64,000 nucleotides of DNA from Cornus controversa (Eukaryota > Streptophyta > Magnoliopsida > Cornales > Cornaceae). Positions 35,218 to 47,270 of the stretch are shown here, piece after piece (the first letter of the stretch is position 1; every line of letters begins with the position of its first letter). Position numbers and translations under genes: made by a program. The notes under the pieces are model-generated. The model was not told where the DNA came from, made no database searches, and worked only from the letters and a program-made list of their open reading frames with translations. The DNA is taken from NCBI GenBank assembly GCA_026545225.1, contig CM048850.1:5212001-5276000 (forward strand), in the 5' to 3' direction.

Positions 35218-36857
35218 CACCCCCAAACTTACATATTGCTAGTCCCTTAGCAATAGAATAGAACAAAACTAAAACAAAGAAACTACTAAACATTAACTAA
35301 ACTACCCAACTCCACTTTTGTAGGAGAAACGATTGCATTTAGCATATGCAAGAAGCCTTTAAACCCCTAGGTTCCCCCTAGTGGACGAGTATAGTCTCGT
35401 GAGGGTTTCCAGAAATGTTACCCACAAACATTCAAAATTCTGTTTCAACATCAATTCAAGAAGAAGATTACAATACATAGTTACAAACTTGCATTCAAGA
35501 ATAATTCCAAACTTTCAAATTCCACAATTAAAATCAATGGTCCTCATGCATAATTCACATCAACATATTTTAAAATAATCAACTCTAGCTCTCTCGTGAA
35601 AAGTGAACTAGCAGTCCTCTCATGTAGCATAACCAAGCTCTGAATATATTAAGGCACATACCTTTTCAACTCACTAGCTCCCCTTATTGAAATAATACTT
35701 CCAAATATAAATACATGACTTTCTAATTTTTTTCAATTCTTTTTTTTTCATTACTTTATTGGTTGTGCAATGTCTTGATCTATTAAGCTTTCTGAAAGAT
35801 CCATGTAGCAAGCTTTCAGTCAGTGACTCCTAAACCAGATGGCTTTAGGGCACTAGGCTTTAAGATACCTCGAAGAACCTAATTACTCGAATCAGTCAGG
35901 CTACAAATCAAGACAACCAATGCTCATCTTTTCTCACCCTTTCATTTTTGACGCGAACACTCCGTGCTTCCTGAGGCATAGAGGCCTGGTTACTCATGAA
36001 AAAGGATCAAATTGATTTTCTTATTGATCACATTCTTTTTCTTTTTTTGTTCTTTTTCATTGAAGTCAAGTAAAACACATCATCGGTACTCATTCTCAAG
36101 AGATACTAATTAATATCAAGCATATGTAACTCAATAACTCACAACCGAAGTTTATACCCCATAAGATTATGCTAGTGTGTTTGTGCATGTAAGGAAACAA
36201 AAATTAATCACCCCAAAACATGTTATTGCAAACCATGATTAAAACCCACATAATTTAAACCACAGTTCCAAAAAATTTAAAACATACTCAAAAATTGCAA
36301 GTTAAGCACCTACATAAAGTACTAATCCCTTGAATAATGTCAAAACATTCTATCTAAAAATAAAACAAAAGAAAATAAAAAAAACTAAGAAAATAAAATA
36401 AACAAAAATCCTAAAACAAGAAGAATTTCATAAAAAAATTTCCCCATATGCAATAAAGCACCAAAAATACACATCGCCTCATCCCCAAACTTAAACTGTA
36501 CATTGTTCTCAATGTACCCCCAAATAAAGCATAGAGAAGAGTAAGAACAATGGTACCAGAAATTCGGAGAATGAGTGACAAGAAAATAGAGCACACCAAG
36601 TTGTAAGAAAGCAATGCAACCACACCCCCAAACTTGGATGTTACAACCTATTAAAACAAACCACTATACCCCAAAGATCAAGTGAAATATCATGGGTGAA
36701 AATAAAAATGAAAGAGAAAATTCCTAAAAAAAAAATATTTTTTCCATTTTTCTTTTTTTTTTTATTTATAAAAATCTAACTACATAAAGAAAGATAAACG
36801 AAAAAGAAAAATAAAAACTAAAAAGAAAATAAAAAATGAAAGATGGTTACCATCCTG
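35218..36857 (-). other. Athila 3' non-coding region with PPT-like motifs and hairpin
   Basis: The PPT GTTTGGGGGTG (minus strand, 35218-35228) abuts the LTR. Further PPT-like copies lie near 36479-36490 and 36624-36637, with one more at about 38212 beyond the ORF. A hairpin is at 36497-36518. The block at 35810-36020 (with GCCTCTATGCCTCAGGAAGC on the minus strand) is strongly conserved with 57080-57310 in the plus-strand Athila although it is non-coding. Short minus frames at 36385-36623 are not convincing genes. Confidence 0.75.
36497..36518 (-). other. Conserved hairpin upstream of PPT-like motif
   Basis: Minus strand: stem GTACATTG, loop AGAA, stem CAATGTAC, followed by AGTTTAAGTTTGGGGATGAG. 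It is the counterpart of 56558-56579 and about 8422-8447. Confidence 0.75.
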
Positions 36858-38081
36858 TCAAGGATGTGGTGGTGATTGAGCATCCGGATCCAAGTTTGCT
36901 TGGCGCATCAGTGCACGTAGCATTCTCCTCATCTCTAGTTGGTCTTGGCGAGTATCACGAAAGTGATCCGCCATCTCTATCCTCATTACTCCAAACTGTG
37001 TGGAGACCTTTGTCTGTAGGGTGCCAAACTAGGCTGTCAACCCAGCAATTTGCCCCTCTAAATACTGATAATCATGGCCACCAGCCTGTGCATGCCCCTC
37101 CTCTTCCTCTACCTCCATCTCCTCTAGATCTTCCACCGGTGGTGGTATATCTATATGTTCTCCTCCGTTGGCCAACCGAGACACTTCACCAAGCGCCGCT
37201 ATGACTCTCTGGTGCATATGAGATCGGCTCAGGTTCCAGTCATGCGTGCCATAATGAAGATCACGTGGAAAGGCAAGCTCGTCCTCATGGACTGCATACC
37301 CCTGTGCAACAAGCAATTGATGAATGATAGTCGAGAATGGAAACTCCTAGTCACTTGCACTGTCTGGTGCCTTAGCCACAACCTTGGAATAAAACTTCTC
37401 CATCTGGCCCCAGATAATCTGTGGGAATGACAACCAATGCCCAAAATGTATAGCATATAAGGCTCTGAGGAACTCTTGACGTCTCTCAGTTTTATGTCCA
37501 ATTGGACATACATTCTTGAGTAGAACAGCGTCAAGGAACCATAAGTGATTTGGCATTGAAGACTTGGAAGCTGTATTCCCTTTCGGGCCAGAAAATTGAT
37601 TAGCACACAAACGTGCAACCAAATTACCTACTGACAAGTCGCCAGGTAGAGGAGTATAGATATGAGACAAATCATCTGGGCACTCATGAGGACAACCCAT
37701 GGCAATGGCAATGGATGACATATCCACTCGAACTATTGTTCCATCTACTGAAGAAATAAGCACCTCCTGCTCATCAGGTTTCGGCATTAAGTTCTGATAA
37801 AATACCTTGACAAGCCTCGGGTAGATAGTAGAAGAGAGTGGAACAAAAATTGACGCCGACCGATGACAATGGATGTCAAAAATCCCCCATCGTGTCTCGG
37901 GAAACATACCACAGAGTTCGGCTATGTCAAACGTGGTTTCAAAGTTCAAAGCCCTTGGATGCCATCTCTCTTGAATACCTTCTCGGCGAGATCATGAAGA
38001 ACCGGTAGTTGGATCATGCCTCGCTCGGCGAGGATTATGTGAACTTGAAGCACCTTGGTGACTTGCTCTCTTGGGTGCCAT
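36858..38081 (-). pseudogene. Athila 3' ORF (plant transposon protein-like), broken
   Basis: About 408 codons in one frame, ATG at 38081 (MAPKRASHQGASSS) to TGA at 36858-36860. Internal stops lie at 37992-37994, about 37347 and about 37029. Its position between pol and the 3' LTR is that of the extra ORF of Athila elements, sometimes called env-like. The central part (MPNHLWFLDAVLLKNVCPIG and RRQEFLRALYAI) resembles the uncharacterised 'putative plant transposon protein' family as I recall it. The C-terminal part has an acidic stretch (EDLEEMEVEEEE) and a likely helical tail. I see no signal peptide or membrane span, so an envelope role is not supported. Function unknown. Confidence 0.7.
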
Positions 38082-38530
38082 AGAAGTAGAAAAAGTGTGG
38101 TTGAGGAATTAAATCGAACACTTGGTGTGCACAATTAAATTGTAACCTTCAACCTCCTCTTTTCGGCAATTTTTCCAACCAAATTGAACAAGTAAATGCA
38201 CCAAATTTATCCCCCAAACTTGGTCTTCAAAAGCCCTCAAAAAGAATTGCACAATTTCACCAAAAAGAAAACTTCACTTACTTTGATGTTGAACTTGAAA
38301 AAGTGAGAGCTTCCTTTGAGAACTAGTGATTCTTGATCTGGTTTGATGTTGATGTTGATGATAATCAATGTTGAATTCTTGTGTAATAATCACCAATTGA
38401 AGAAAATAATTTTCCGGTTGAAGTAGGACTTGAATTGGAGCTCAAAGAGGTAGAAGATGCAAGTAGTAGCAACCAAATAGGATAAGGAGGCTTTAAATAC
38501 CAAGAATTTTTGGGCAGCCCACATTTAACC

Positions 38531-38730
38531 CTTGGGCGATCGATCCCCCTTAGGGTGGGCGATCGATCGCCCACCTGCTGGTGGGTAACTTCTAAAAATC
38601 TCATGGGGCGATCGATCCCCCTTGGCTGGGGTGATCGATCCCCCCTCTAGATGCCTGTTGGACCCTCCATCGCCCAAGTTCGACCGGGACTTGCAATTTT
38701 TGAGTCTCCATCGCCCAAGGTCGATTGAGA
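38531..38730. repeat. Palindrome cluster, GGCGATCGATCGCC type
   Basis: At least four GCGATCGATC(G/C)CC units plus two half-units (CATCGCCCAAGGTCGA-like) lie in the spacer between pol and the 3' ORF. The counterpart in the plus-strand Athila is 55656-55852. The first unit matches 24688-24707 exactly over 20 nt. Confidence 0.85.
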
Positions 38731-38972
38731 CCATGATTTTTCACCCGTCTTGAGTCCTAATACCTCGGTACACCTCTTGGCATCCTCCGGAAGCAACTTA
38801 TACATCAAAAACTCAAAGAAAAAACATTAAAACGCAACTAGAATTGAAAGAAAACTTAAGAAAACTAAAACTAAAAATTAAAATCAAAGAAAACTAAAGC
38901 AAATAAAGTCTAGAAATACATACAGAACCTACAATTTAACATCCGTAGGGGACGATTAACTCTCCGAAGGGA

Positions 38973-41429
38973 TTAAGTCAGATAGACGGGATCCGTCAAG
39001 TCGACGGACTCTACGTCTCTTCTTGGCACACATCCTTCCACACAATGCTTCAACCTTTGCCCATTAACTTTCATCTCACCAATTCCAAACAATTGTTTAT
39101 CTGGAAATGAGTCTCGAATAGGTAATGCATCAATCACCGACTCGAACTCAATCCGAGATAAATGATCAGCAACCACATTCTCAGTCCCCTTTTTGTCCTT
39201 TATTTTCAAATTAAATTCTTGCAGCAATAAAATCCATCGAATAAGATGTGGTTTGGTCTCTTTCTTCGTGAATAAGTGTCTCAATGCTGCATGATTAGAG
39301 TAGACAACCACCTTGGGCCCCAATAAATAAGAACGAAACTTGTCCAAGGCAAATACTACAGCTAGAAGCTCTTTCTCTATGGTTGTATAATTGAGTTGGG
39401 CATCAGAGAGAGTATTACTAGCATAATAGATGACATATGGCCGTCTCTCTTCTCTTTGTCCCAACACTGCTCCCACTGCATAATCAGAGGCATCACACAT
39501 GATTTCAAAAGGTAAAACCCATTTTGAAGATTGCATGATTGGTTCAGAGGATAACAGAGACCGAAGCTTTTCAAAAGCTTGCACACATTCTTCATCAAAG
39601 ATAAAGGGAACATCTTTAGATAACAAATGGCACAATGGTCGAGCAATTTTACTGAAATCCTTGATGAATCTTCTATAGAATCTAGCATAGCCTAAGAAAG
39701 ATTGAACTTGCCTTACTGAAGTTGGATGAGGCAGAGTTACAATTAGGTCGATCTTTGCTTTATCAACTTCAATGCCTCTCTCTGAAACAATATGGCCCAA
39801 TACAATACCCTCTTTCACCATAAAATGGCTATTCTCCTAACTAAGTACCAAATTTCGTTCTCGGCACCTTTGAAGCACAAGTGATAAATTACTCAAACAG
39901 TTTTCAAAGGATGATCCAAAAATAGAGAAGTTATCTATGAACACCTCCAAGAATTTTTCCACCATTTCAGAAAAGATGGCCATCATACACCTTTGGAATG
40001 TCGCTGGAGCATTACATAATCCAAATGGCATACGATGATAAGCAAAAGTACCAAAGGGATAAATGAAAGTAGTCTTCTCTTGATCTTCTGGATCCATAGC
40101 CACTTGGTTGTAACCAGAGTAGCCATCCAGAAAATAATAATAGCTCTGACCCGCTAACCTTTCAAGTATTTGATCAATGAATGGAAGAGGGAAGTGATCC
40201 TTCCTTGTCATAGAATTGAGCTTTCTATAATCAATGCAAACACGCCAACCTGTGGCAGTACGTTGTGGAACAAGCTCTCCCATAGAGTTAGGGACAATGG
40301 TATGACCAGACTTCTTAGGAACCACTTGTGTTGGACTCACCCATGTGCTGTCAGAAATTGGATAAATAATACCTGCATTAAGTAATTTGACAACCTCTTT
40401 TTTTACCACCTCCTTCATGTTGGGGTTTAGTCACCTCTGTGCTTCTCTAGTTGGCTTATATCCTTCTTCCAAATGGATTTTGTGCATACAAATTGAGCGA
40501 TTAATGCCCTTAAGATCAGCAACACTCCACCCAATTGCTTCACGATGTTGATATAAGACCTCTACTCTGCTCTTTTCTTGAATTTCTGTCAGATCAGAAG
40601 TAATTATAACAGGAAGAGTGTTCTATGCCCCTAAAAATACATACTTTAACTTATCAGGCAAAGGCTTCAACTCTAATGATGTAGGGGACTCCAATGAAGG
40701 CACTAAGGGAGTGCTAAAGAGAAAAGGTAATGGCTCAATTGGAATTCTCCAAGATGGAGTATTCTGAATAACATCCACTTCTAGCATAGAATGCACTTCT
40801 TCACACAACCCTTCATCATTAATTTTCTCAAAGTCATAAAGAGACTTACATCCCTCCAAGGAGTTTCGAGATATATAGGATGACACAAATTCCTCTCCAC
40901 ATTCATCAATATCATCCATGCAGAACACATCACTCTGATTTGGAGGGTGTTGGATAGCGTTAAACACATTAAGCTTGACATTCATGTTGCCAAATGAAAT
41001 ATCCATGATCCCCGACCTACAATTTATGCAAGCATCAGCTTTAGCTAAGAAAGGTCGACCAAGGATCACTGGAATGTGTCTCTTCGGATTATGAACTAGC
41101 TTAGTGTCAAGTACAATGAAATCAGCAGGAAAGTAGAACTTATCCACTTTAATGAGCATATCTTCTATGATTCCTTGTGGTTGTTTTGTTGATCTGTCTG
41201 CAAATTACAATACCACCGAGGTAGGCTTCAATTCTCCCAAGCCCAATTGTAAGTAGACTAAATAGGGTAGCAAATTCACACTTGCACCCAAATCAAGAAG
41301 AGCTTTATCCACATGGTGCTCCCCAATGATGCATGAGATAGTTGGGGCACCAGGATCCTTGTACTTGGGAGGGGTGCACTGCTGAATTATCGAACTTACT
41401 TGTTGTGGCAGCATCACCTTCTTTGGTAA
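38973..41429 (-). pseudogene. pol: Athila pol: protease, RT, RNase H; integrase deleted
   Basis: Right to left: aspartic protease (41417-41205, active-site ALLDLGAS; then VILGRPFLA in 41159-40623), linker, RT (40418-39837; WVSPTQVVPKKSG, RKLNSMTRKDHFPLPFIDQI), thumb and RNase H (39821-39090; [39 protein letters not shown]). Nonsense codons interrupt near 41206, 40623, 40430 and 39838. The RT catalytic loop reads FIDN instead of the usual xxDD, so one metal-binding Asp is lost. After SFPDKQLFGI the frame jumps, at about 39075-39090, straight to the pol C-terminal tail (KVNGQRLKHCVEG, then LTDPVY). The integrase zinc-binding and catalytic core are therefore absent, although the frame is kept. 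Confidence 0.88.
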
Positions 41430-43231
41430 TGGCTTTTAGAATGCCTTTTCTAAGTGCACAAGTCCTTCAAAAATTTAGCATAAGGAGGAATTTGCTTGAT
41501 GGCATCACGGAGTGGCAAATTAATCTTCAATTGTCGAAACACCTCCATCATGTCATGCAGTTTGTCCCCTTGCTTCCCCAATTTAGATGCTTCAAGGAAA
41601 CGTTGTGGGAAAGGAGCCTTAGGCTCATAAGGAATTTCAGCACTTGGACTTGTGGTCACTTTTTCTTCTTCTTTCTTCTCACCCACTTTATTATCAATTA
41701 TTTTCCCACTCCTCAAAGTGGTAATGGCTTGCACTTGCTCATGGTGTGGGTTGCTTATGGGAGCTTGCATCCCTCTAGGATTAGCAATTGGTTGACTAGG
41801 GAGCTTCCCTTCTTCTCTTCTACTCAACAAAGTAGCAAGCTGTCCAAACTGAGATTCCAGTTTGGCAATGGATTGAGAATGCGAGTGCACTAACTGAACT
41901 GTAGATTGTACTGTTATTGCAGTAGCTTGCACTCTATAAGAGAATCAAGCTTGTCAAATTTGGACAAGGTAAGTGTCAGCTTGTCTTCAATAGCAGAATT
42001 TCTTTGGGCCATAGGACTTTGTGTTTGATATTGCTGTTGAGGCACAAAAGTCCTAGGTTGATATGATGGTTGCATAGCTGCCCCTTGGTTACTGTAAGAA
42101 AAACCAGGATGATTCCTCCATATAGGATTGTAAGTATTACCTCGTGGAGGATTCATTGGTCCAGTGAATGTAGCTTGGACTTGCTCATGTTGAACATCGG
42201 AAAATTGCCCCATTGAAGGACAATTGCTCACATTATGCATAGGACTAGAGCAAAATGCAGAAGGGCCTAGCAATGAAGTATTTGAAGTAGAAGGAGTTTG
42301 ATTGGCAGCTATAATTGCTGCTACCTTCTTTGAATTAAATCAATATTAGTTGGAATAACTTCTGAAGCACCAATGTCATAAATCCCATCAGTCTTCCTTG
42401 TAGTGGTATGTCTGCTAGAACGAGTAGAGGACACATGTTGTAGAGAGTTGTCATTAAGATTTTCAAATAGGGTCCATGCCTCTTCTTCACTCTTCAACAT
42501 AAAAGTACCTCCACAAGATGCATCAACCATCTGTCTATTGGCTTCTGTGAGCCCTTCATGAAAACTCTGCACTAGTTGCCACTTAGGAACTTGATGATGG
42601 GGACACTTCCTGAGAAGGTCCTTGAATCTTTCCCATGTCTCATAAAATTGTTCCCCCTCATGTTGGGAGAAACCAGTGATAGCACGTCTGAACTGATTGG
42701 TCTTCCCTATCAAAAAATACTTCTTGAGAAACTCATGTTGCATCTGAGTCCAAGTCGTGATAGAACCTGCCGATAGAGAATTGAACCAATACTTTGCTTT
42801 GTCTTTCAAGGAGAATGGAAAAAGTCTCATTCTTAAAGCATCTTCAGAGAAGTTATGAATTTTTGTTGTTGAGCACACTTCAATGAATTCATCCAGATGC
42901 TTGTAAGGGTCTTCTTGAGTCAGCCCAAAATAAGATGGTAGCATCTGAATAATGCTGGAATTGATCTCATAATTCTGTGCTGTAACATTGGGAGTTGAAA
43001 ACCTGATGATGAGGTGTATGTCTCAGGAACATAGTAGTCCCTAAGTAATCTAGCTCTTTCTCCATCAGCATTAGGAACAAGGTTGTTATTCCTCTCTTCT
43101 GCCATGTCTTCAATTAATTCTTCCTCTTGCACAATTGTATCAACAGGGATGTTCCTCTATTGTCTAAGAGTACGTTCAGACTCAGGATCAAGAGGTATCA
43201 AAGGATCAGCTTCAGAACGACGACCTTGCAT
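41430..43231 (-). pseudogene. gag: Athila gag, nonsense codon plus several frameshifts
   Basis: ATG at 43231 (MQGRRSEADPLIPLDPESER), nonsense codon TAG at 43157-43159, one-base deletion near 42985 (inside QLP|VTAQNYE). The capsid domain follows at 42944-42321 (DPYKHLDEFIEVC, LRMRLFPFSLKDKAKYWFNS, EFLKKYF). A further indel is near 42335 and another near 41930. The nucleocapsid zinc knuckle is damaged: the first Cys of C-x2-C-x4-H-x4-C is Ser (SAFCSSPMHNVSNC). The C-terminal part (41932-41450) has HSHSQSIAKLESQFGQL and ITTLRSGKI and leads into the protease. Confidence 0.88.
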
Positions 43232-43351
43232 ATATTAACCAAAAGCACCTGAAAAAAATAAAAACAAAATTAAAAATAAAATATAAAAATATCCTAAACT
43301 AAAAATCCAATTAAAATTAATTCTGTAAAATCCAATCAATCAAATAGATAA

Positions 43352-43369
43352 TCCCCGGTAACAACGCCA
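43352..43369 (-). other. Primer-binding site, tRNA-Asp type
   Basis: Minus-strand TGGCGTTGTTACCGGGGA has three transitions relative to the perfect plant tRNA-Asp complement seen at 53254-53271. It lies 5 nt from the LTR. Confidence 0.85.
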
Positions 43370-43374
43370 AAAAT

Positions 43375-44880
43375 TGATTCGTGTGTCAGTGTGACTCAAA
43401 AAGTATATCAATTAAAAATTTTCACACTTCGCAATAGAACGAATTCCTTGCAGAATAGGGCTATCGAAAGGGGTATCGTACCTCAGGGATTATGGTCTAA
43501 TGAGTTGGAATACAGAATTAATTCTAATTAAATTTATAAGAAAAGAATTCTGATTTTTAAACTAATTAATTAAAAAGATAAAATAAAATAAATCAAAGAA
43601 AATAGATAGTGAATATAATATGAGAGAAATCTAGGGTGTTTGACTTCACCACTAACTCCACAATCAATGGTCAATTGAATCAAATATAGGGGAATTACAT
43701 CATGCATAAGTGGTGTCGGTGGCTACAAGCTCACCTTCATCCGTCAAGAAGATAACATATGATTAAGGCTAAGCCATGGACTATCTTCGATTGGCATGGG
43801 CCATCTGCCTAACTACTCTAATCTAGGGTGTAGTATGATTTATCTTCTCTAGGCATAATCCATCAAAGCTCTTAACAATATATTTAGTGATTACCATTGT
43901 GTAATAATTGCTCTCATAATCATAGAAAATAAGAGAGATTGAGTTCAATAACAACAACTAATTATCTAAGATAAGATAAGAAATCATTGAGATTGAATTT
44001 ACAAGACTTTTATTGCTCAATTCTATAATAGGAATCCTCTGAATTACACAATCTATGCATGTATATTAAGGTCCGCAATAATTAAAACAATCAAACCATT
44101 GATGCTTTGTTAGGGCTACATCAAAACCCTAGTGGATGAACTAGCCGCTCATGGTAGAAGAAGAAGCTTCAATTGTTGAGCAGGAAGGCATCATCTTCAT
44201 GAATTACGCGTATGACTTCGTTCTCCAATGGCTCTGCAAATATATTTCTGTTCTCTTCACAGCCCTCTCAGACTCTCCAATCTCTGTAATCTCCCCCAAC
44301 TCCAGCCTCTTATTCTTCACTTTATTCCCCATGAGAATACACCAAAGTCCTAATCCAATTAGGAATAAATTAGGGTTTCCCGCAGCACTAATCAGGTGGG
44401 TTTCTCCTGCTGACTTCGGCCCAACTTTTGACCCACTAGAAGTCTGATTTACAGAATTTTCGTGAAATATAAAAGTGTGCAGAATCAAATTTCGTTCACC
44501 TCGCTGAAATTATATCGATTTGAGGCTCAAAAATAAGACTTCTGGTCCGTTTTTTAAAATGGGATTAAGATTGTATTATGCGCAGATTTGGGCTTCAGGC
44601 CCGAAACCTTCTTAAGCAGCTATGATTCTCTTGGACCTCTTCCTTGGGCTGATTTGAGTTGAAATAAATGGTTGAATGAATCTCCTTGATGTAGGCTTCA
44701 TCTACCCATCTTGGATGTCTTCATTAAAAGCCCAAAAGCTTGGTTTTAATTGAAATAATCATTAAGGCCCTGAAAATACAGAAAACACTAAAACGAAGTA
44801 AAATAACAAAATACTCTATCAGTAAGAGAATAAAATACATAAGTTAAGAGGTTAGAATGCATAACATTCAACGCCTATCA
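43375..44880 (-). mobile_element. 5' LTR of minus-strand Athila
   Basis: 1506 bp, ends as in the 3' LTR at 33710-35217, followed on the right by the GTTAA target copy. Confidence 0.92.
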
Positions 44881-44885
44881 GTTAA

Positions 44886-46218
44886 ACCAATTATTGAAAC
44901 CCAATTCAGCCCAAGACATTCTTCAGTAACCCAATTCCTTCACCACAATTAAACCCAATATTGCAGCCCACAAAAACCAAATCAGTAGACCCATAGTCCA
45001 AACCGTGAGCGTCATAGACCCATCACCAAGCATCATGGCTGACCACCATGATCGTCATATATAACAAAGTTCCACCCATACTGCCACCTCAAAGACCCAC
45101 CAGTTTCATTAACCAACTACCATGAAATAACCATGCCAAAAACCACCTAAAACTTCAACTTCAAGTGGCTACCATGAAAATCCATTCGAGCACCACCATG
45201 GACCGAGAACCCAACCATCCTTAACCGTCGAACAGTACCACCAGCATGACAGCCACTACTGTGACTAGCTTCAGTCGCACCAAACACGACTCAGCCATGT
45301 CTCCACCATCATCTTCTTCATGAGTGAACCACCATGGACCCAACACCAACCAACCTGCACCATCCGAATAGACCAAGAAGACCCACAAGTTTCACCCTTC
45401 TCAGCACCATCAACTTCCTCACCAAACAACCACCATGGTAGCCCAAATAGCCACCATTTACCATTAATGTCGATCACCAAAATAGGCTGTCCAAACAGTC
45501 GTGAGAACCAGCCCCACCATCTATGAAACCACCTTCATCCTCCTAATTTCTCTTTCTAGAACCCTCTCTTTCTCTCTCTACATTCTCTCTCTAGAAATCC
45601 CTCTGAAGCTCTCGATTCTCTCCCTCTATTTTGCCTTCTTTCTTTTCTTTTTCTCCGAGCCAACCACCTTGGTCTTCTCTTCTTATCCTAGATAAAAAAA
45701 ATATATCTTCACCTTTTTTTCTATCATTATCCCCCACATACCCTACTACCCATTCCAAGCCACAAATTATATATATATATATATATTATAACATATATAT
45801 ATATATAAACACACATACATATATCACACTACACACATTTACACACTCCCAGCCACCTATCTACCCAAATCTTATATAAACATAAATATAAATGGTCACA
45901 TGGGCATAATAAAACCCATATACATGTACCAATAAATATATATGTATCTAAAAGTATTTATAATTAAATATAAATACACTTACTATATATATATATACAC
46001 ATGTCCACATATATATATCTATATATATATATTTCCTTCAACTATATATATGACCCGTATATATATAGGTATCCATATCCTCAACCTCCATATAAAAAAA
46101 TATATATAATTTCATCTATATATATATATTCACATTTTTGAATTTAATTAATTCGAAAGAAAAAAATTAATCCGGTCCGAAATAATCCAAAACTGGTTAA
46201 AATAACCCGGTCCTTACA
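44886..46218 (-). mobile_element. LARD 5' LTR, right half
   Basis: Continues the LTR interrupted at 33709 and is collinear with 27490-28879. The right end GGTCCTTACA is followed by the TGGAC target copy. Confidence 0.9.
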
Positions 46219-46223
46219 TGGAC

Positions 46224-47270
46224 TAGTAAGGAAAAATGGCCCGGCTAGATATTTTCTTTGATTAGTGCTTCTCTTACATTGTGTTGGGTCCAAGTAGTTA
46301 TAGAGTTGACTCATTGGGTATTGACTAGTAAAGAACTGAGCTTAAAGTGTTTTTAATACAAAAAATTTTTGTTTTGGGTTTGGAGGTGTCTTTATTAGAT
46401 ACAGCTTTGACTATTGATACACCAGTTAGGGACAGAGCCACCCTGGGTAAGGCTTGTCGATCTTGCGAGATCGAGATTTCAGGACGTCGATTAGTGTTTG
46501 ACTTTATTCTTCTAGACATGGCTAGCTTTGATGTTATTTTGGGTATGGATTGGTTGTCTACCTTTAGAACCAATATCGATTGCTATCGTAGGAGGGTGAA
46601 AGTGTTTACATCAGAGGGGGATCATTTTTGCCTTGGGGGAGATCGAGATGACTTTCACACATCTCTGTTGCATAGTTCTGATAGCCGGAGTGGAGGGAGT
46701 TACTTCTTAGCTAGTTTGTTAACTGAGGAAGGAGATGTGAAGTGTAGGGAATTTCCTTTTGTGGTTTGTGATTTTGAGGATGTGTTTTTGGGGGATTTGA
46801 CGGTATTGCCACCACAATGAGAAGTTGTATTTACTATCGATCTTGCTCCCGATACCATACCTATCTCTATGGCACTGTACCGTATGGCACTGGAAGAATT
46901 GAAGGAGTTGAAAGGTCAATTGCAGGACTTGTTAGACAAGGAATTTGTACAACCGAGTACATCGCCTTGGGGAGCTTCGGTACTGTTTGCTAAAAAGAAG
47001 GATGGATCATTGCGATTGTATATTAATTACTAGAAATTGAACCTAGCAACGATTAAGAACAAGTATCCTTTGCCAAGGATAGATTACTTGTTTGATCAAT
47101 TAAAGGGTACGAAATGTTTCTTGAAAATTGACTTGAGGTTAGGGTATTACTAATTAAGGGTGAAGGATGAAGATATACCGAAAACCACTTTTCGTACTCG
47201 ATATGGACACTACGAGTTCTTAGTGATACCATTTGGGTTGACGAATACACCGGTAGCTTTCATAGACTTG
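46224..47270 (+). pseudogene. pol: Chromovirus protease/RT fragment
   Basis: Plus-strand frame 46347-47270: C-terminal protease (TPVRDRATLGKACRSCEIEI, FDVILGMDWLSTFRTNIDC), the linker to RT (CDFEDVFLGDL) and the N-terminal half of RT ([42 protein letters not shown]). Nonsense codons are at 46818-46820, 47031-47033 and 47151-47153, with no frameshift. The protease active-site DTGA region is missing. RT stops before the catalytic Asp-Asp loop at an abrupt junction near 47270. The element's 5' LTR is 22065-25100; the LARD insertion separates the parts. Confidence 0.85.

Larger units (their letters stand above)
33710..44880 (-). mobile_element. Athila-type element, full length, TSD GTTAA
   Basis: 11.2 kb minus-strand element: 5' LTR 43375-44880, tRNA-Asp PBS 43352-43369, gag 43231-41430, PR/RT/RNase H 41429-38973, palindrome spacer, 3' ORF 38081-36858, PPT 35218-35228, 3' LTR 33710-35217. 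GTTAA flanks it at 33705-33709 and 44881-44885. The LTRs differ by roughly 3 percent by eye. Integrase is missing by an in-frame deletion, and every ORF carries nonsense or frameshift lesions. Confidence 0.92.
25735..46218 (-). mobile_element. LARD-like long-LTR element, TSD TGGAC, hosting an Athila
   Basis: Complete minus-strand element: 3' LTR 25735-28879, PPT 28880-28893, internal domain to 31932, PBS 31933-31944, 5' LTR 31948-46218 (interrupted by the Athila at 33710-44880). TGGAC flanks it at 25730-25734 and 46219-46223. Without the nested Athila it is about 9.3 kb, with LTRs over 3 kb and a 3-kb internal region lacking recognisable gag or pol. That fits the large retrotransposon derivative (LARD) class. 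Minus-strand sequence just before the PPT (TTTCGAGGACGAAATTCCTT) resembles the pol-end/PPT junction of Del/Tekay chromoviruses, a likely source of mobilising proteins. Confidence 0.85.

Noticed and set aside
36858..38081. Envelope protein (endogenous retrovirus-like)
   Set aside because: No signal peptide, membrane anchor or cysteine pattern seen; it resembles the uncharacterised plant transposon protein instead.
38531..38730. Regularly spaced palindromes resembling a CRISPR array
   Set aside because: Spacers are irregular and similar to each other, units are short, and the context is a plant retrotransposon.
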